A stretch of 64,000 nt of DNA, taken from NCBI GenBank assembly GCA_028877275.1, contig JAPPFP010000006.1:702775-766774 (forward strand), written 5' to 3'. Each line of letters opens with the position of its first letter. Within the stretch, counting starts at the first letter, position 1. This document shows, piece by piece, positions 45,004-53,912 of this stretch. A model generated the notes under the pieces. It saw nothing but the letters and a program-made list of their open reading frames with translations. It did not search any database and was not told the origin of the DNA. Source of the stretch: Acidobacteriota bacterium (lineage in GTDB: Bacteria > Acidobacteriota > Thermoanaerobaculia > Multivoradales > Multivoraceae). The position numbers and the translations under genes are program-made.

Positions 45004-45804
45004 ATGGCTTTCCCCGCCGTGCTGAAGCGGCGATCGTTCGGTGAGACGCAGCGTCAGGACGCCTGGTGGTTGCAGCCAGGCGCCGTTGTCGTGGGGCTGG
45101 GTCTCGCAAGCGCCTATGCGACCTGGGCGGCACTTCAGGCCGACCACTATCACCTGGGCGGCTACCTGTCGCCGCTGTACTCGCCGGAGGTCTTCGGCCT
45201 CTCGCATCATGCCTGGTTCGAGGGCTTCCCGAACTGGTGGCCGAGCTTCGTGCCCCAGTCGCCGGCGCTGTTCATCCTGATTCTGCCGCTGGGCTTCCGG
45301 GCGACCTGCTACTACTACCGTGGCGCGTACTACAAGGCATTCTGGGCCGATCCGCCGGCCTGCGCGGTCGGCGAGCCGCGGAACGCCTACCGGGGGGAGA
45401 ACTCCTTCCCGCTGATCGTCCAGAACATCCACCGCTACTTCCTGTTCGCGATGATGGCCTGGATCTTCGTGTTCTTCCCGATCGACGTGTACCGGGGGTT
45501 CGTGTTCGAGACCGTGTCCGGCGGCCATGCCTTCGGCATCGGCGTCGGCAGCTTCGTCCTCCTGATCAACTGGCTGCTGCTGAGCGGCTACGCCCTGGGC
45601 TGCCACTCGACGCGCCACGTGATCGGCGGCTTCCGCAACGTGATGGCGGGGAAGCCGTTCCAGAGCGCCTGCTACCGCTGCGTTTCCTGCCTGAACCGCC
45701 GGCACATGGCCTGGGCCTGGCTCAGCCTGATCTGGGTCACCTTCTCCGACATCTACGTCCGGCTCTGCTCGATGGGCGTCTGGACGGACTTCAGGCTCGT
45801 CTGA
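45004..45804 (+). CDS. sdhC: Succinate dehydrogenase membrane subunit (SdhC-like, five-helix)
   Basis: A 266-residue membrane protein with about five helices that would hold haem b and the quinone site. A conserved stretch RATCYYYRGAYYKAFWADPPACAVGEPR near residues 98-125 and the NIHRYF and CHSTRHVIGGF histidines fit the large single-subunit SDH anchor found with Sdh1-type flavoproteins. It overlaps the flavoprotein start by one base, and no separate sdhD is present. The 155-bp upstream gap has TATGAT at 44929-44934 as a possible -10. Confidence 0.88.
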   Translation: MAFPAVLKRRSFGETQRQDAWWLQPGAVVVGLGLASAYATWAALQADHYHLGGYLSPLYSPEVFGLSHHAWFEGFPNWWPSFVPQSPALFILILPLGFRATCYYYRGAYYKAFWADPPACAVGEPRNAYRGENSFPLIVQNIHRYFLFAMMAWIFVFFPIDVYRGFVFETVSGGHAFGIGVGSFVLLINWLLLSGYALGCHSTRHVIGGFRNVMAGKPFQSACYRCVSCLNRRHMAWAWLSLIWVTFSDIYVRLCSMGVWTDFRLV

Positions 45805-47612
45805 TGGAGCAGACCCCCTACGAGTACGACGTGCTGGTGGTCGGCGCGGGTGGGGCCGGGTTGCGCGCCGCGATCGAAGCCTCGGCCGTGGGCGCGTCCT
45901 GCGGCGTCATCTGCAAGTCCCTGCTCGGCAAGGCCCACACCGTGATGGCCGAGGGCGGCATGGCGGCCGCGATCGGCAACGTGGACGAGCGGGACGACTG
46001 GAAGGTTCACGTGACCGACACCCTGCGTGGCGGCCAGTACCTGAGCAACCCGAAGATGGCGGAGATCCATGCCAGGGAGGCGCCGGCGCGGGCGCTGGAA
46101 CTCGAGGCCTGGGGCGCCCTGTTCGATCGCACGAAGGACGGTCGCATCCTGCAGAGGAACTTCGGCGGCCACCGCTATCCGCGTCTGGCCCACGTCGGCG
46201 ACCGGACGGGGCTCGAGATGATCCGCACCCTCCAGGACCACGGCATCCACCGCGGCATCGACTTCCACATGGAGTACACGGTCTTCCGCCTGCTGCTGGA
46301 CGACGGCCGGGTGTCCGGCGCCCTCGCCTACGACCGGGAGCGGGGCCGGTTCCGGGTCTACCGGGCGAAGGCGGTCGTGCTCGCCACCGGCGGCATCGGC
46401 CGCGCCTTCAAGATCACCAGCAACAGTTGGGAGTACACAGGCGACGGCCACACGCTGGCCTACGACGCCGGCGCCGACCTGATCGACATGGAGTTCGTCC
46501 AGTTCCATCCGACGGGCATGGTCTGGCCGCCCAGCGTGCGCGGCATCCTGGTCACGGAGGGTGTACGCGGCGAGGGCGGCATCCTGCTGAACTCGGACGG
46601 CGAACGCTTCATGTTCGACGACATTCCGCCCCTCTACAAGGACCAGACGGCCGACAGCCCCGAGGAAGGCTGGCGGTACGTCGTCGGCGACCGGGACGCG
46701 CGGCGTCCTCCGGAGCTGCTGACCCGGGACCATGTCGCCCGCTGCATCGTGGACCAGATCAAGGCCGGAAAGGGCTCGCCGCATGGTGGCGTCTACCTGG
46801 ACATCGCCTGGATCAAGGAGAAGATCAGCAACTCCGAGGAGCACATCCGAAAGAAGCTGCCGTCGATGTACCACCAGTTCAAGGAGCTGGCCGGCCTCGA
46901 CATCACGAAGGAGAGGATGGAGGTCGGCCCGACGACCCACTACGTGATGGGCGGCGTGCGGGTCGACGCGGAAAGCCAGATGTCCTCAGTCCCCGGTCTC
47001 TACGCCGCCGGCGAATGCGCCGCGGGGCTCCACGGCGCGAACCGGCTGGGCGGCAACTCCCTCTCCGACCTGCTCGTGTTCGGGAAGCGGGCGGGCGAGT
47101 ACGCGGCGGCCTTCGCCAGCGAGCAGGGCGACGTCCGGCTCGATGAAGCGGCGGTCGACGCGGGCGTCAAGGAGGCGCTGGAGCCGCTCGAGCGGGAGGG
47201 CGGCGAAGGGCCGTACCAGATCCAGCACGAACTCCAGGACCTGATGCAGGAGAAGGTCGGCATCGTCCGGATCGAGTCCGAGCTGGAGCAGGCGATCGAG
47301 GAGATCGGCCGTCTGAGCGACCGGGCGAAGGCGGTGTCGGCGCCCGGCAACCGCGAGTACAACCCGGGCTGGCACACGGCGCTCGACCTGCACCCTCTTC
47401 TGGTCGTGTCCGAAGCCGTCGCCCGGGCGGGTCTGATGCGGCGCGAGAGCCGCGGAGCCCAGTTCCGGGACGATTATCCGCAGAAGGACGAGCACTTCGG
47501 CAAGGTGATCATCCGGGTCGCCAGGGGTGCCGACGGAGAGATGGTCGTGGAGGAGATTCCGGTAGAGCCGATGAGCGACGAACTGACCGGACTGGTCGAG
47601 GAGATGGGCTGA
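45804..47612 (+). CDS. sdhA: Succinate dehydrogenase flavoprotein subunit
   Basis: A 602-residue FAD enzyme of the citric acid cycle. The dinucleotide fold is DVLVVGAGGAGLRAAIEAS near residues 9-27. The probable FAD-linking His is in GKAHTVMAEGGMAAAIGN. The active-site region has HVGDRTGLEMIRTL and QFHPTGMVWPP, and the C-terminal substrate loop is AGECAAGLHGANRLGGNSLSDLLVFG. Start ATG 45804 overlaps the sdhC stop. The HVGDRTGLE wording resembles the actinobacterial Sdh1 group (Rv0248c-like); that subgroup call is inference. Confidence 0.95.
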   Translation: MEQTPYEYDVLVVGAGGAGLRAAIEASAVGASCGVICKSLLGKAHTVMAEGGMAAAIGNVDERDDWKVHVTDTLRGGQYLSNPKMAEIHAREAPARALELEAWGALFDRTKDGRILQRNFGGHRYPRLAHVGDRTGLEMIRTLQDHGIHRGIDFHMEYTVFRLLLDDGRVSGALAYDRERGRFRVYRAKAVVLATGGIGRAFKITSNSWEYTGDGHTLAYDAGADLIDMEFVQFHPTGMVWPPSVRGILVTEGVRGEGGILLNSDGERFMFDDIPPLYKDQTADSPEEGWRYVVGDRDARRPPELLTRDHVARCIVDQIKAGKGSPHGGVYLDIAWIKEKISNSEEHIRKKLPSMYHQFKELAGLDITKERMEVGPTTHYVMGGVRVDAESQMSSVPGLYAAGECAAGLHGANRLGGNSLSDLLVFGKRAGEYAAAFASEQGDVRLDEAAVDAGVKEALEPLEREGGEGPYQIQHELQDLMQEKVGIVRIESELEQAIEEIGRLSDRAKAVSAPGNREYNPGWHTALDLHPLLVVSEAVARAGLMRRESRGAQFRDDYPQKDEHFGKVIIRVARGADGEMVVEEIPVEPMSDELTGLVEEMG

Positions 47613-47613
47613 G

Positions 47614-48372
47614 ATGGCCGCGACACGGTTCAGGATCTGGCGGCAGGACGGCGCGGAAGGCGAGGGCGCTTACCGCGACTACACGACGGACGTCACCGAG
47701 GGCATGGTCGTCCTCGACGCGGTTCACCAGATCCAGGCGGAATCGGCGAACGACCTCGCCGTACGCTGGAACTGCAAGGCCGGCAAGTGCGGGTCCTGCT
47801 CGGCGGAGGTGAACGGGAACCCACGGCTCATGTGCATGACGCGGATGAGCGACCTGCCGACGGACCGGCCGGTGACCGTCGAGCCGATGCGGGCGTTTCC
47901 AGTGATCCGCGACCTCGTCTGCGACGTGTCCTGGAACTACGAGGTCAAGAAGAAGATCGAACCCTTCGAGCCCCGGCCGCCGGACGCCGAGGACGGCACC
48001 TGGCGCATCGCCCAGGAGGATGTCGAGCGGGTGCAGGAGTTCCGCAAGTGCATCGAGTGCTTCCTGTGCCAGGACGTCTGCCACGTGCTGCGGGACCACC
48101 ACCTCCACGACGAGTTCGTTGGCCCGCGCTTCTTCGTCTACAACGCGGCTCTCGAGATGCATCCCCTGGACACCGGGGACCGGCTGGCGTCGCTCAAGGG
48201 CGACGAGGGGATCGGCTACTGCAACATCACGAAGTGCTGCACGAAGGTCTGCCCCGAGCACATCACGATCACCGACAACGCGATCATCCCGCTCAAGGAG
48301 CGGGTCGTGTCGGAGTTCTACGACCCGCTGAAGAAGCTGTTCCGGGTGTTCTCGGGCGGCGCCCGGGCCTAG
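47614..48372 (+). CDS. sdhB: Succinate dehydrogenase iron-sulfur subunit
   Basis: A 252-residue Fe-S protein. The plant-type [2Fe-2S] ligands are in NCKAGKCGSCSAEVNG and the following LMC near residues 53-72. The second domain has CIECFLCQDVC and CNITKCCTKVCPEH for the [4Fe-4S] and [3Fe-4S] clusters. It passes electrons from the flavin to quinone. It starts one base after sdhA. It is followed by the stem-rich element at 48381-48459. Confidence 0.95.
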   Translation: MAATRFRIWRQDGAEGEGAYRDYTTDVTEGMVVLDAVHQIQAESANDLAVRWNCKAGKCGSCSAEVNGNPRLMCMTRMSDLPTDRPVTVEPMRAFPVIRDLVCDVSWNYEVKKKIEPFEPRPPDAEDGTWRIAQEDVERVQEFRKCIECFLCQDVCHVLRDHHLHDEFVGPRFFVYNAALEMHPLDTGDRLASLKGDEGIGYCNITKCCTKVCPEHITITDNAIIPLKERVVSEFYDPLKKLFRVFSGGARA

Positions 48373-48380
48373 GTCGGCGC

Positions 48381-48459
48381 GCGCGGCAGAAACTGGGTGC
48401 GCCGGCGTCCCCGCCGGCATCCGGCGCGAAAGCGCCGGCTTCCGGACCTTCTGCCGCGC
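48381..48459. repeat. 79-nt three-way-junction element between convergent sdhB and TPR genes
   Basis: The closing stem is perfect over 11 bp: GCGCGGCAGAA (48381-48391) with TTCTGCCGCGC (48449-48459). Inside are two 7-bp hairpins: GCCGGCG/CGCCGGC (48401-48418, loop TCCC) and CCGGCGC/GCGCCGG (48421-48438, loop GAAA, a GNRA tetraloop). It lies between two convergent stop codons and has no U-tract. It may be a bidirectional transcription stop or RNA-end stabiliser, or a member of a dispersed REP-like family. Confidence 0.65.
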
Positions 48460-48466
48460 TAGCGCG

Positions 48467-49795
48467 CTACAACTGGTCCAGGGCCGCGCGGGCCACTTCG
48501 GCGAACTCGCCCTCCGGCGCCATCTCGAGCGATTTGCTCAGGTGCTCGCGGGCCGCGCCGGTGTCGCTGGCGTTCACCGCGAGAATCCCGAGTTCGTAGT
48601 GCGCCCTTGCCAGGTCCTCCACGTCCTCGTCGTCAGGCGCCGATTCCAGGTACCTCGTGAGGTGGTCCTTCGCCGGGACGGAATCGGCGCTACGGCGGTA
48701 GATCACGCCGAGCCGGAAGTGGGCGCGCGGGTGGTTGTCGTCCCAGGCGATCAGGGACTCGTCGTAGAGCTTCGCGTTGCCGAACGCTTCCTGGTCGAAG
48801 AGCTGCTGGGCCTGGAACTGCACCTGCCTGCCGGCGGTGGGGTTGACCGCGATCCAGGCCTTGCCCGCCTCGATGGAGTCCTCGAGGTTGCCGAGCGAGG
48901 CGAAGGAGAAGTACTTCATCCGTAGCGCTTCCTGGTTCCGCGGGTCGAGCTCCAGGGTGCGGTTGAGCTCCACCAGGGCTTCCTCGAAATCCCCGTTGTT
49001 GAAGTGGATCGTGCCGATGTTCCGGTAGGCCTGATGGAGCCTCGGGTTGAGCGATGCCGCTTCGCGGAAGAGCTCGATCGCGCGCTCGGTGTTGCCGCCG
49101 CGAACCGCCTGAACGCCTTGCGAAAACACGCCGGGGGCGAGGTCGGCGCCCATGCCGGCCTCGATCGCCATCTGCTTCGCCTCTTCCGCCCTGGGATCCT
49201 CGGCCGGCGCGAAAATGTCGAAGAACATGGACGCGAACTCGGGAGGCATCGCCTCCAGTTCGAGATACCGCCTCGCGGGTTCGAGCGCCTCGTCGAGCCT
49301 CCCCAGGTTGTGCAACAGGGCTGCGATCGTGCGATGGGCGGCCGCGATCGTTGGATCGAGCTCCACGGCCTGCTCGAAGAGGGGCAGGGCGCCCGACGCG
49401 TCGCCGGCCTGGATCTTCCCGATGCCCTCGTTGAAGGCGTCGATCGCCTGCTGCTTGATTGCGGTCTCTTCGTCCCAGAGCTGAACGGTCAGGGTCCGGT
49501 CCCGGCCTTCAACGAGTTGTAGTTCGACCTCCCGCTCCGGGAGCCCGTCCTTCTGCAGCAGCAGCCGGTACGGCTCATCCACTACCGTCAGGCGCAGTCG
49601 CAGGCGGCCGTTCTTCCGCGTCTCGTCCTGTACGACGACCTCGCCCTGGGGCGAGAAGACGGTGATGCTTACCGGCCCGAGTTCGGCGCCGTTCATGTCG
49701 TGCACCTGCAGGTCCACCTGGCTTCGTTGGGCCCACGCCGCGGAGGCGACCAGAAGCATGGCCAGGGGGAGAACGCTACGGCTGAGTTTCTGCAT
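48467..49795 (-). CDS. Secreted tetratricopeptide-repeat protein
   Basis: A 442-residue protein. Start ATG 49795 has GAGGAACC upstream and a signal peptide (SVLPLAMLLVASAAWA). Residues about 22-105 form a beta domain resembling a carboxypeptidase-regulatory-like fold. Residues about 115-435 contain several TPR units such as GDASGALPLFEQAVELDP, GNTERAIELFREAASLNP and GDFEEALVELNRTLELDP. TPR arrays mediate protein contacts. No partner is identifiable from the neighbourhood, and the divergent gene is a nitroreductase. Confidence 0.88.
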   Translation of the reverse strand: MQKLSRSVLPLAMLLVASAAWAQRSQVDLQVHDMNGAELGPVSITVFSPQGEVVVQDETRKNGRLRLRLTVVDEPYRLLLQKDGLPEREVELQLVEGRDRTLTVQLWDEETAIKQQAIDAFNEGIGKIQAGDASGALPLFEQAVELDPTIAAAHRTIAALLHNLGRLDEALEPARRYLELEAMPPEFASMFFDIFAPAEDPRAEEAKQMAIEAGMGADLAPGVFSQGVQAVRGGNTERAIELFREAASLNPRLHQAYRNIGTIHFNNGDFEEALVELNRTLELDPRNQEALRMKYFSFASLGNLEDSIEAGKAWIAVNPTAGRQVQFQAQQLFDQEAFGNAKLYDESLIAWDDNHPRAHFRLGVIYRRSADSVPAKDHLTRYLESAPDDEDVEDLARAHYELGILAVNASDTGAAREHLSKSLEMAPEGEFAEVARAALDQL

Positions 49796-49918
49796 CGTCG
49801 GGTTCCTCTGGGTCGGCGCCAACCGTGCGGGTGGGGGCGTCACAGTGGGAAGGAGTGGGAGAACCGGCCGATCCTATCGCTTGACGCGGGCTTCGCGCGT
49901 GAGGGATCGTTACGACCC

Positions 49919-50599
49919 ATGGATGCCGACGACTTCTTCGAACTGCTCTCCACCGCCCGCTCCGTGCGGCGCTACAGCCCCGAGCCGATCCCGGACGAAG
50001 ACCTGGCGCGGATGCTCTACGCCGCGAGCCGGGCGCCGTCCGGCACGAATCGCCAGCCCTTCCGCTTCGTCGTCCTGCGGGACGGCCCCCGAGCGCGGCG
50101 AGCCCGCCGGTTGCTGGGCGAGTCCTTCAGGCGCGGCTGGGCGCGCAAGACGGAGGAGGAGGGCTGGAATCGCGGGTCGGCCGATGATCCGAACTCGCCG
50201 AAGTCGAGGGTCAACCGGGCGATCCAGCACTACGTGGACCACTTCGAGCAGATCCCGGCGATCGTCATCGCCTGCTACGTCCGCTACGGGGCGCTGACTC
50301 ACTCCGAGGGCGCGTCCGTCTTCCCGGCGTGCCAGAACCTGTTCCTCATGGCGCGGGCGCTGGGCTACGGCGCCTGCTACAGCGGCTGGCACCACGCGGT
50401 GGCGGACGAACTGCGCGAGATCCTGGAGATTCCGGACAACGTCGAGCTGTCGCTGACGATCACGATCGGCCGGCCGCTGGGACGTCACGGCCCGCTCCGC
50501 CGGCTGCCGATCCAGGACACCGTCTTCGACGATGGCTGGGAACAGGGCGCCGGGTGGATCAGCGATCCGCTGGATGCCCGGCTGTCGAAGCGTCGTTGA
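49919..50599 (+). CDS. Nitroreductase-family FMN oxidoreductase
   Basis: A 226-residue flavoprotein. Start ATG 49919 gives MDADDFFELLSTARSVRRYSPEPIPDEDL, the typical N-terminus with the FMN-contacting R.S.R motif; ASRAPSGTNRQPFRFVVL follows. The ALGYGACYSGWHH and TITIGRPLG segments complete the fold. Enzymes of this family reduce nitro groups, quinones or enones with NAD(P)H, or act in biosynthesis. It is convergent with the PQQ dehydrogenase 9 bp downstream. Confidence 0.9.
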   Translation: MDADDFFELLSTARSVRRYSPEPIPDEDLARMLYAASRAPSGTNRQPFRFVVLRDGPRARRARRLLGESFRRGWARKTEEEGWNRGSADDPNSPKSRVNRAIQHYVDHFEQIPAIVIACYVRYGALTHSEGASVFPACQNLFLMARALGYGACYSGWHHAVADELREILEIPDNVELSLTITIGRPLGRHGPLRRLPIQDTVFDDGWEQGAGWISDPLDARLSKRR

Positions 50600-50608
50600 C
50601 CGGCTCAG

Positions 50609-52570
50609 TTACCGTGGCAAAGCGTACGCGACCAGGGTGTGCTCCTGGCCGCGGTTGCCGACGGGAACGACGATGAACTGCCGACCGGAGGCGACGTAGG
50701 TCATCGGGCCGCCGCCCGGCGTGTCGGGCAGCTCGGTTCGCCAGACCTCTTCGCCGGTCGTCTTGTCGAAGGCATAGAGGAACCCGGTCGACGGACCGCG
50801 GGAGGTGAAGCCGCCCGCCTCCTCCTGGTACGTGCCGGCCACCCGCTCGCTGGTGACAACGAAGACGAGGGTGGCGGTGGCCATCGGCCAGCCCGGCGTG
50901 AGACCGGCGAGCGGCCAGGCGCCGAGCCGTCCGAGGTCGAGATCGGCCAGGGCCGGATGGTCCCGCGGGCCGTCGCCGACCGCCGTTTGCCACAGGATCT
51001 CGCCTCGGTTCAGATCGATCGCGGTGAGATGGCTCCAGGGCGGTTTGGTCAACGGCAGGCCTTCCGGGCCGGCGGGGAACGTGAACGCCGGCAGGTAGTC
51101 CCGGTCGGAAGGCTGGCGCGCGGTCGGAGGCGTCAGGGCCATCGTGCCCAGCCGCGTCTGGGACGGCACGAACAGGACGCCGCTGTTCGGATCGACGGCG
51201 GCGCCGCCCCAGTTTGCGCCGCCGGCCTGGCCCGGGAGCTGCGCCATCACCCTCCGGTTCTCGCCGGCCAGGGTCGGCGGCGTGAACATCGGGCCTCCCA
51301 GGAGCGTCTTCCGGTAGATCTCGACCGCTTTCGCCTTGAGTTCCGGCGTGAAGTCGATCAGGTCGCTCTCGCGCACGCCCTGGCGGTCGAAGGGCGGCGG
51401 TCTGGTGGGGAAGGGCTGGGTGCTCGCGGTCCATTCTCCGGGCACCAGGCTCTCGGGGACCTTGCGCTCCTCGATCGGCCACACCGGTTCGCCGGTCTTG
51501 CGGTCGAAGACGTACGTGAAGGCCTGCTTGCTGACCTGGGCTACCGCTTCGATCCGCTTGCCGTCGACCTCGATGTCGAGCAGGATCGGCGCGCACGGGA
51601 AGTCGTAGTCCCAGAGACCGTGCCGGACGGCCTGGAAGTGCCACTTCTTCTCGCCGGTCGCGGTGTCGATGGCGACCAAGCTCTCGGCGTAGAGGTTGTC
51701 GCCGTGGCGGTGGCCGCCGTAGTAGTCGCTGGTCGGCGTGCCGGTGCCGAAGTAGACCCATCCGGTCTCGTCGTCGCAACTCATCCACGACCAGACGTTG
51801 GTGTTGCCGGAGTAGCGCCAGGATTCGTCGTGCCAGGTCTCGGCGCCGGGCTCGTTGCCCTGGGGCACGGTGTGGAAGACCCACTTCTTCCGGCCGGTGC
51901 GGATGTCGTAGCCGCGAATGTGGCCGGCCGGCATCTCCTGGGTCAGGGAGAAGTCCATGATCGTCATGCCCATGAGGACCGTGTCGCCGCAGACGATGCC
52001 GGGCGAGTTCGCGCCGGTCTCGCGCATCTGGTCCGGTCGCCCGATGTCGCCGCGCATGTCGACCATTCCGGCTTCGCCGAACTCCAGGTCGGGCTTGCCC
52101 GTCTTCGCGTCCAGGGACACGAGTTGATGGGTGCCGGTGACCAGCACGATTCGCTGCATGCCCCGGTGCTCCCAGTACTCGATGCCGCGCTGGGTGAAGC
52201 CGCCGTGGGTCGGAATCCCGCGTTCGTAGGCCTTCGGATCGTAGGTCCAGAGCTCCTCGCCGGTCGTGGGGTCGACGGCGCTCACGAGATTCATGGCCGA
52301 CACGGCGTACAGTGTGTCGTTCACCATCAGAGGGGTACCCTTGAGGTCACCGGCCAGGGTCTGCGCTTCGACCCGGCCGTCGGGTGTGACCCAGCGCCAG
52401 GCGACCTCGAGTTCCGACACGTTCGACGCGTCGATCTGCGCCGCCGGCGAGTACTTGGTGCTGGCGCGGTCAGCGGCGTAGTGGCGCCACTCGATCGTCT
52501 CCTGCGCCGCCACGGCCGCTCCGCTCAAGAGAGTTGCGACGATGGCCGTGCGGGCGAGCACTCCGATCAC
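50609..52570 (-). CDS. Secreted PQQ-dependent dehydrogenase (eight-bladed propeller, no cytochrome domain)
   Basis: A 653-residue protein with signal peptide (about residues 1-22) and the quinoprotein propeller: repeated blade motifs such as DPTTGEELWTYDPKAY, DIRTGRKKWVFHTVPQ, DTATGEKKWHF and DKTTGEEVWRTELP. The HYAADRASTKYSPAAQID start is typical of the PQQ membrane-type glucose/alcohol dehydrogenase family. No CxxCH haem domain is present, so electrons must pass to a separate carrier. It overlaps the enoyl-CoA hydratase by 4 bp (ATGA). Confidence 0.9.
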   Translation of the reverse strand: MIGVLARTAIVATLLSGAAVAAQETIEWRHYAADRASTKYSPAAQIDASNVSELEVAWRWVTPDGRVEAQTLAGDLKGTPLMVNDTLYAVSAMNLVSAVDPTTGEELWTYDPKAYERGIPTHGGFTQRGIEYWEHRGMQRIVLVTGTHQLVSLDAKTGKPDLEFGEAGMVDMRGDIGRPDQMRETGANSPGIVCGDTVLMGMTIMDFSLTQEMPAGHIRGYDIRTGRKKWVFHTVPQGNEPGAETWHDESWRYSGNTNVWSWMSCDDETGWVYFGTGTPTSDYYGGHRHGDNLYAESLVAIDTATGEKKWHFQAVRHGLWDYDFPCAPILLDIEVDGKRIEAVAQVSKQAFTYVFDRKTGEPVWPIEERKVPESLVPGEWTASTQPFPTRPPPFDRQGVRESDLIDFTPELKAKAVEIYRKTLLGGPMFTPPTLAGENRRVMAQLPGQAGGANWGGAAVDPNSGVLFVPSQTRLGTMALTPPTARQPSDRDYLPAFTFPAGPEGLPLTKPPWSHLTAIDLNRGEILWQTAVGDGPRDHPALADLDLGRLGAWPLAGLTPGWPMATATLVFVVTSERVAGTYQEEAGGFTSRGPSTGFLYAFDKTTGEEVWRTELPDTPGGGPMTYVASGRQFIVVPVGNRGQEHTLVAYALPR

Positions 52571-53364
52571 CGTCCCTTGAACTGCGCGGGTCGCTTCTCG
52601 AGGAACGCGAGGACGCCTTCGCGAGAGTCCTCCGTAGCGCCTGCCTCAGCCTGGAGGCGAGCCTCCAGGTCCAGTTGCTGCTCGTAGACGTTCTGCCAGG
52701 TCGCCCAGTAGGCCTTGCGGATCATGGCCAGTGAACGTGGACCGTTGGCCAGGCGGTGGGCCAGCTCCGTGGCGCCCTCCATCAGGGTCTCCTGGTCGTC
52801 GTAGAGGCGGTTGATCAGGCCCCACTCGAAGGCCTTGTCGGCCGGCAGACGCTCGGCGAGCATGGAGAGTTCCACCGCGCGACCCCAGCCGATCAGCCGC
52901 GGCAGCATGAAGGTGGCGCCGCCGTCGGGGACCAGTCCGATGCGAGCGAACGCCTGCAGGAAGAAGGCCTGCTTCGAGGCGCAGACCAGGTCGCCGATCA
53001 GGGCGAAGCTCATGCCGACGCCGGCCGCGGCGCCGTGGACCGCGGTGACGATGGGCATGTCCAGATCGCGGAGCGAGAGCAGGAGAGGGTGATAGTTGTT
53101 GCGCAGGTTCTCGCGGGCGGTCGGGTTCACGGCCCCCTCCGACCGGTTGCCGCGACCGGAGAGATTGGCGCCGGAACAGAAGGCGCGGCCCGCCCCGGTG
53201 AGGAGAAGGGCGCGCACGCCGCTTTCCGGATCGCGGATACGCAGCACGGCGTCGCCGAGCTCGGCGACCATCCGGGCGTCCGTGGCGTTCAGCACCTCCG
53301 GGTGGTTCAGCGTGATCGTAGCGAGGCTGCCGTCCTGCTCGAGCAGGATCCGTTCGTAGCTCAT
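52567..53364 (-). CDS. Enoyl-CoA hydratase/isomerase family protein
   Basis: A 265-residue crotonase-fold protein. Start ATG 53364 follows GAGAGGAG. Motifs: ITLNHPEVLNATDARM, the oxyanion-hole region GAGRAFCSGANLSGRG near residues 60-75, and VHGAAAGVGMSFALIGDLVCAS near residues 105-126 for the second oxyanion NH. It hydrates or isomerises an enoyl-CoA. It is the upstream gene of a two-gene minus-strand operon with the PQQ dehydrogenase. It probably belongs functionally with the acyl-CoA enzymes at 56-62 kb. Confidence 0.92.
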   Translation of the reverse strand: MSYERILLEQDGSLATITLNHPEVLNATDARMVAELGDAVLRIRDPESGVRALLLTGAGRAFCSGANLSGRGNRSEGAVNPTARENLRNNYHPLLLSLRDLDMPIVTAVHGAAAGVGMSFALIGDLVCASKQAFFLQAFARIGLVPDGGATFMLPRLIGWGRAVELSMLAERLPADKAFEWGLINRLYDDQETLMEGATELAHRLANGPRSLAMIRKAYWATWQNVYEQQLDLEARLQAEAGATEDSREGVLAFLEKRPAQFKGR

Positions 53365-53375
53365 GCTCTCCTCTC

Positions 53376-53795
53376 TCAGTCCGGATACATCTCGCGCATC
53401 GCGTCGAGAGAACCGCGCATCAGTTCCTCCAGCACGTCCAGGTCGACGTCGGCGAGCTTGTTGACGTAGAGGCACGACTTGCCGGTCCGGTGCTTGCCGA
53501 GTCGCGACAGCAGATCGTCGTATCTCGAGAAGCCCGGCATGACGTAGATCGTCAGGCTCTGCTTGCGCGGCGAGAAGCCGATGCGCGGCCAGTCTCCCTC
53601 CCGGCCACTCGCGTACCGGTAGTGGTAGCTGCCGAAGCCGACGATGGAGGCGCCCCACATTTTCGGCTCCTCGCCGGTGATCCGCTTCATCATCTCCAGG
53701 ACGACGAAGCTGTCCTCGCGGCGCCGCTCGTTCTCGACGGCTGTCAGGAATCCCTCGACGCTGGCGTCGTTCTTCTTCGTCTTCAGTTCGGCCAT
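53376..53795 (-). CDS. DUF1801-domain protein
   Basis: A 139-residue protein with the YdhG/DUF1801 fold: TKKNDASVEGFLTAVENERRREDS, then KMWGASIVGFGSYHYRYASGREGDWP, SLTIYVMPGFSRYDDLLSRLGKH and KSCLYVNKLADVD. The family may bind small molecules; function unknown. Start ATG 53795 lacks a clear Shine-Dalgarno. The longer frame upstream overlaps trkA and is rejected. It ends 11 bp before the enoyl-CoA hydratase start and probably shares its transcript. Confidence 0.88.
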   Translation of the reverse strand: MAELKTKKNDASVEGFLTAVENERRREDSFVVLEMMKRITGEEPKMWGASIVGFGSYHYRYASGREGDWPRIGFSPRKQSLTIYVMPGFSRYDDLLSRLGKHRTGKSCLYVNKLADVDLDVLEELMRGSLDAMREMYPD

Positions 53796-53897
53796 CGTGT
53801 TCGGCCCGGCGCCGCGGACGGCCCTGTCGCGGGCGGAAGCGGCAACCGTAGCAGACGGAGGTAGTCCTGCCGGCGGCGGCGATGTCGACCGTTCGCT

Positions 53898-53903
53898 TAT
53901 GCT
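53898..53903 (+). promoter_or_regulatory. Putative -10 box (TATGCT) for trkA
   Basis: TATGCT ends 9 nt before the GTG start at 53913 without a ribosome-binding sequence, matching the leaderless pattern seen at other genes here. Confidence 0.4.
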
Positions 53904-53912
53904 CGACAGGCG

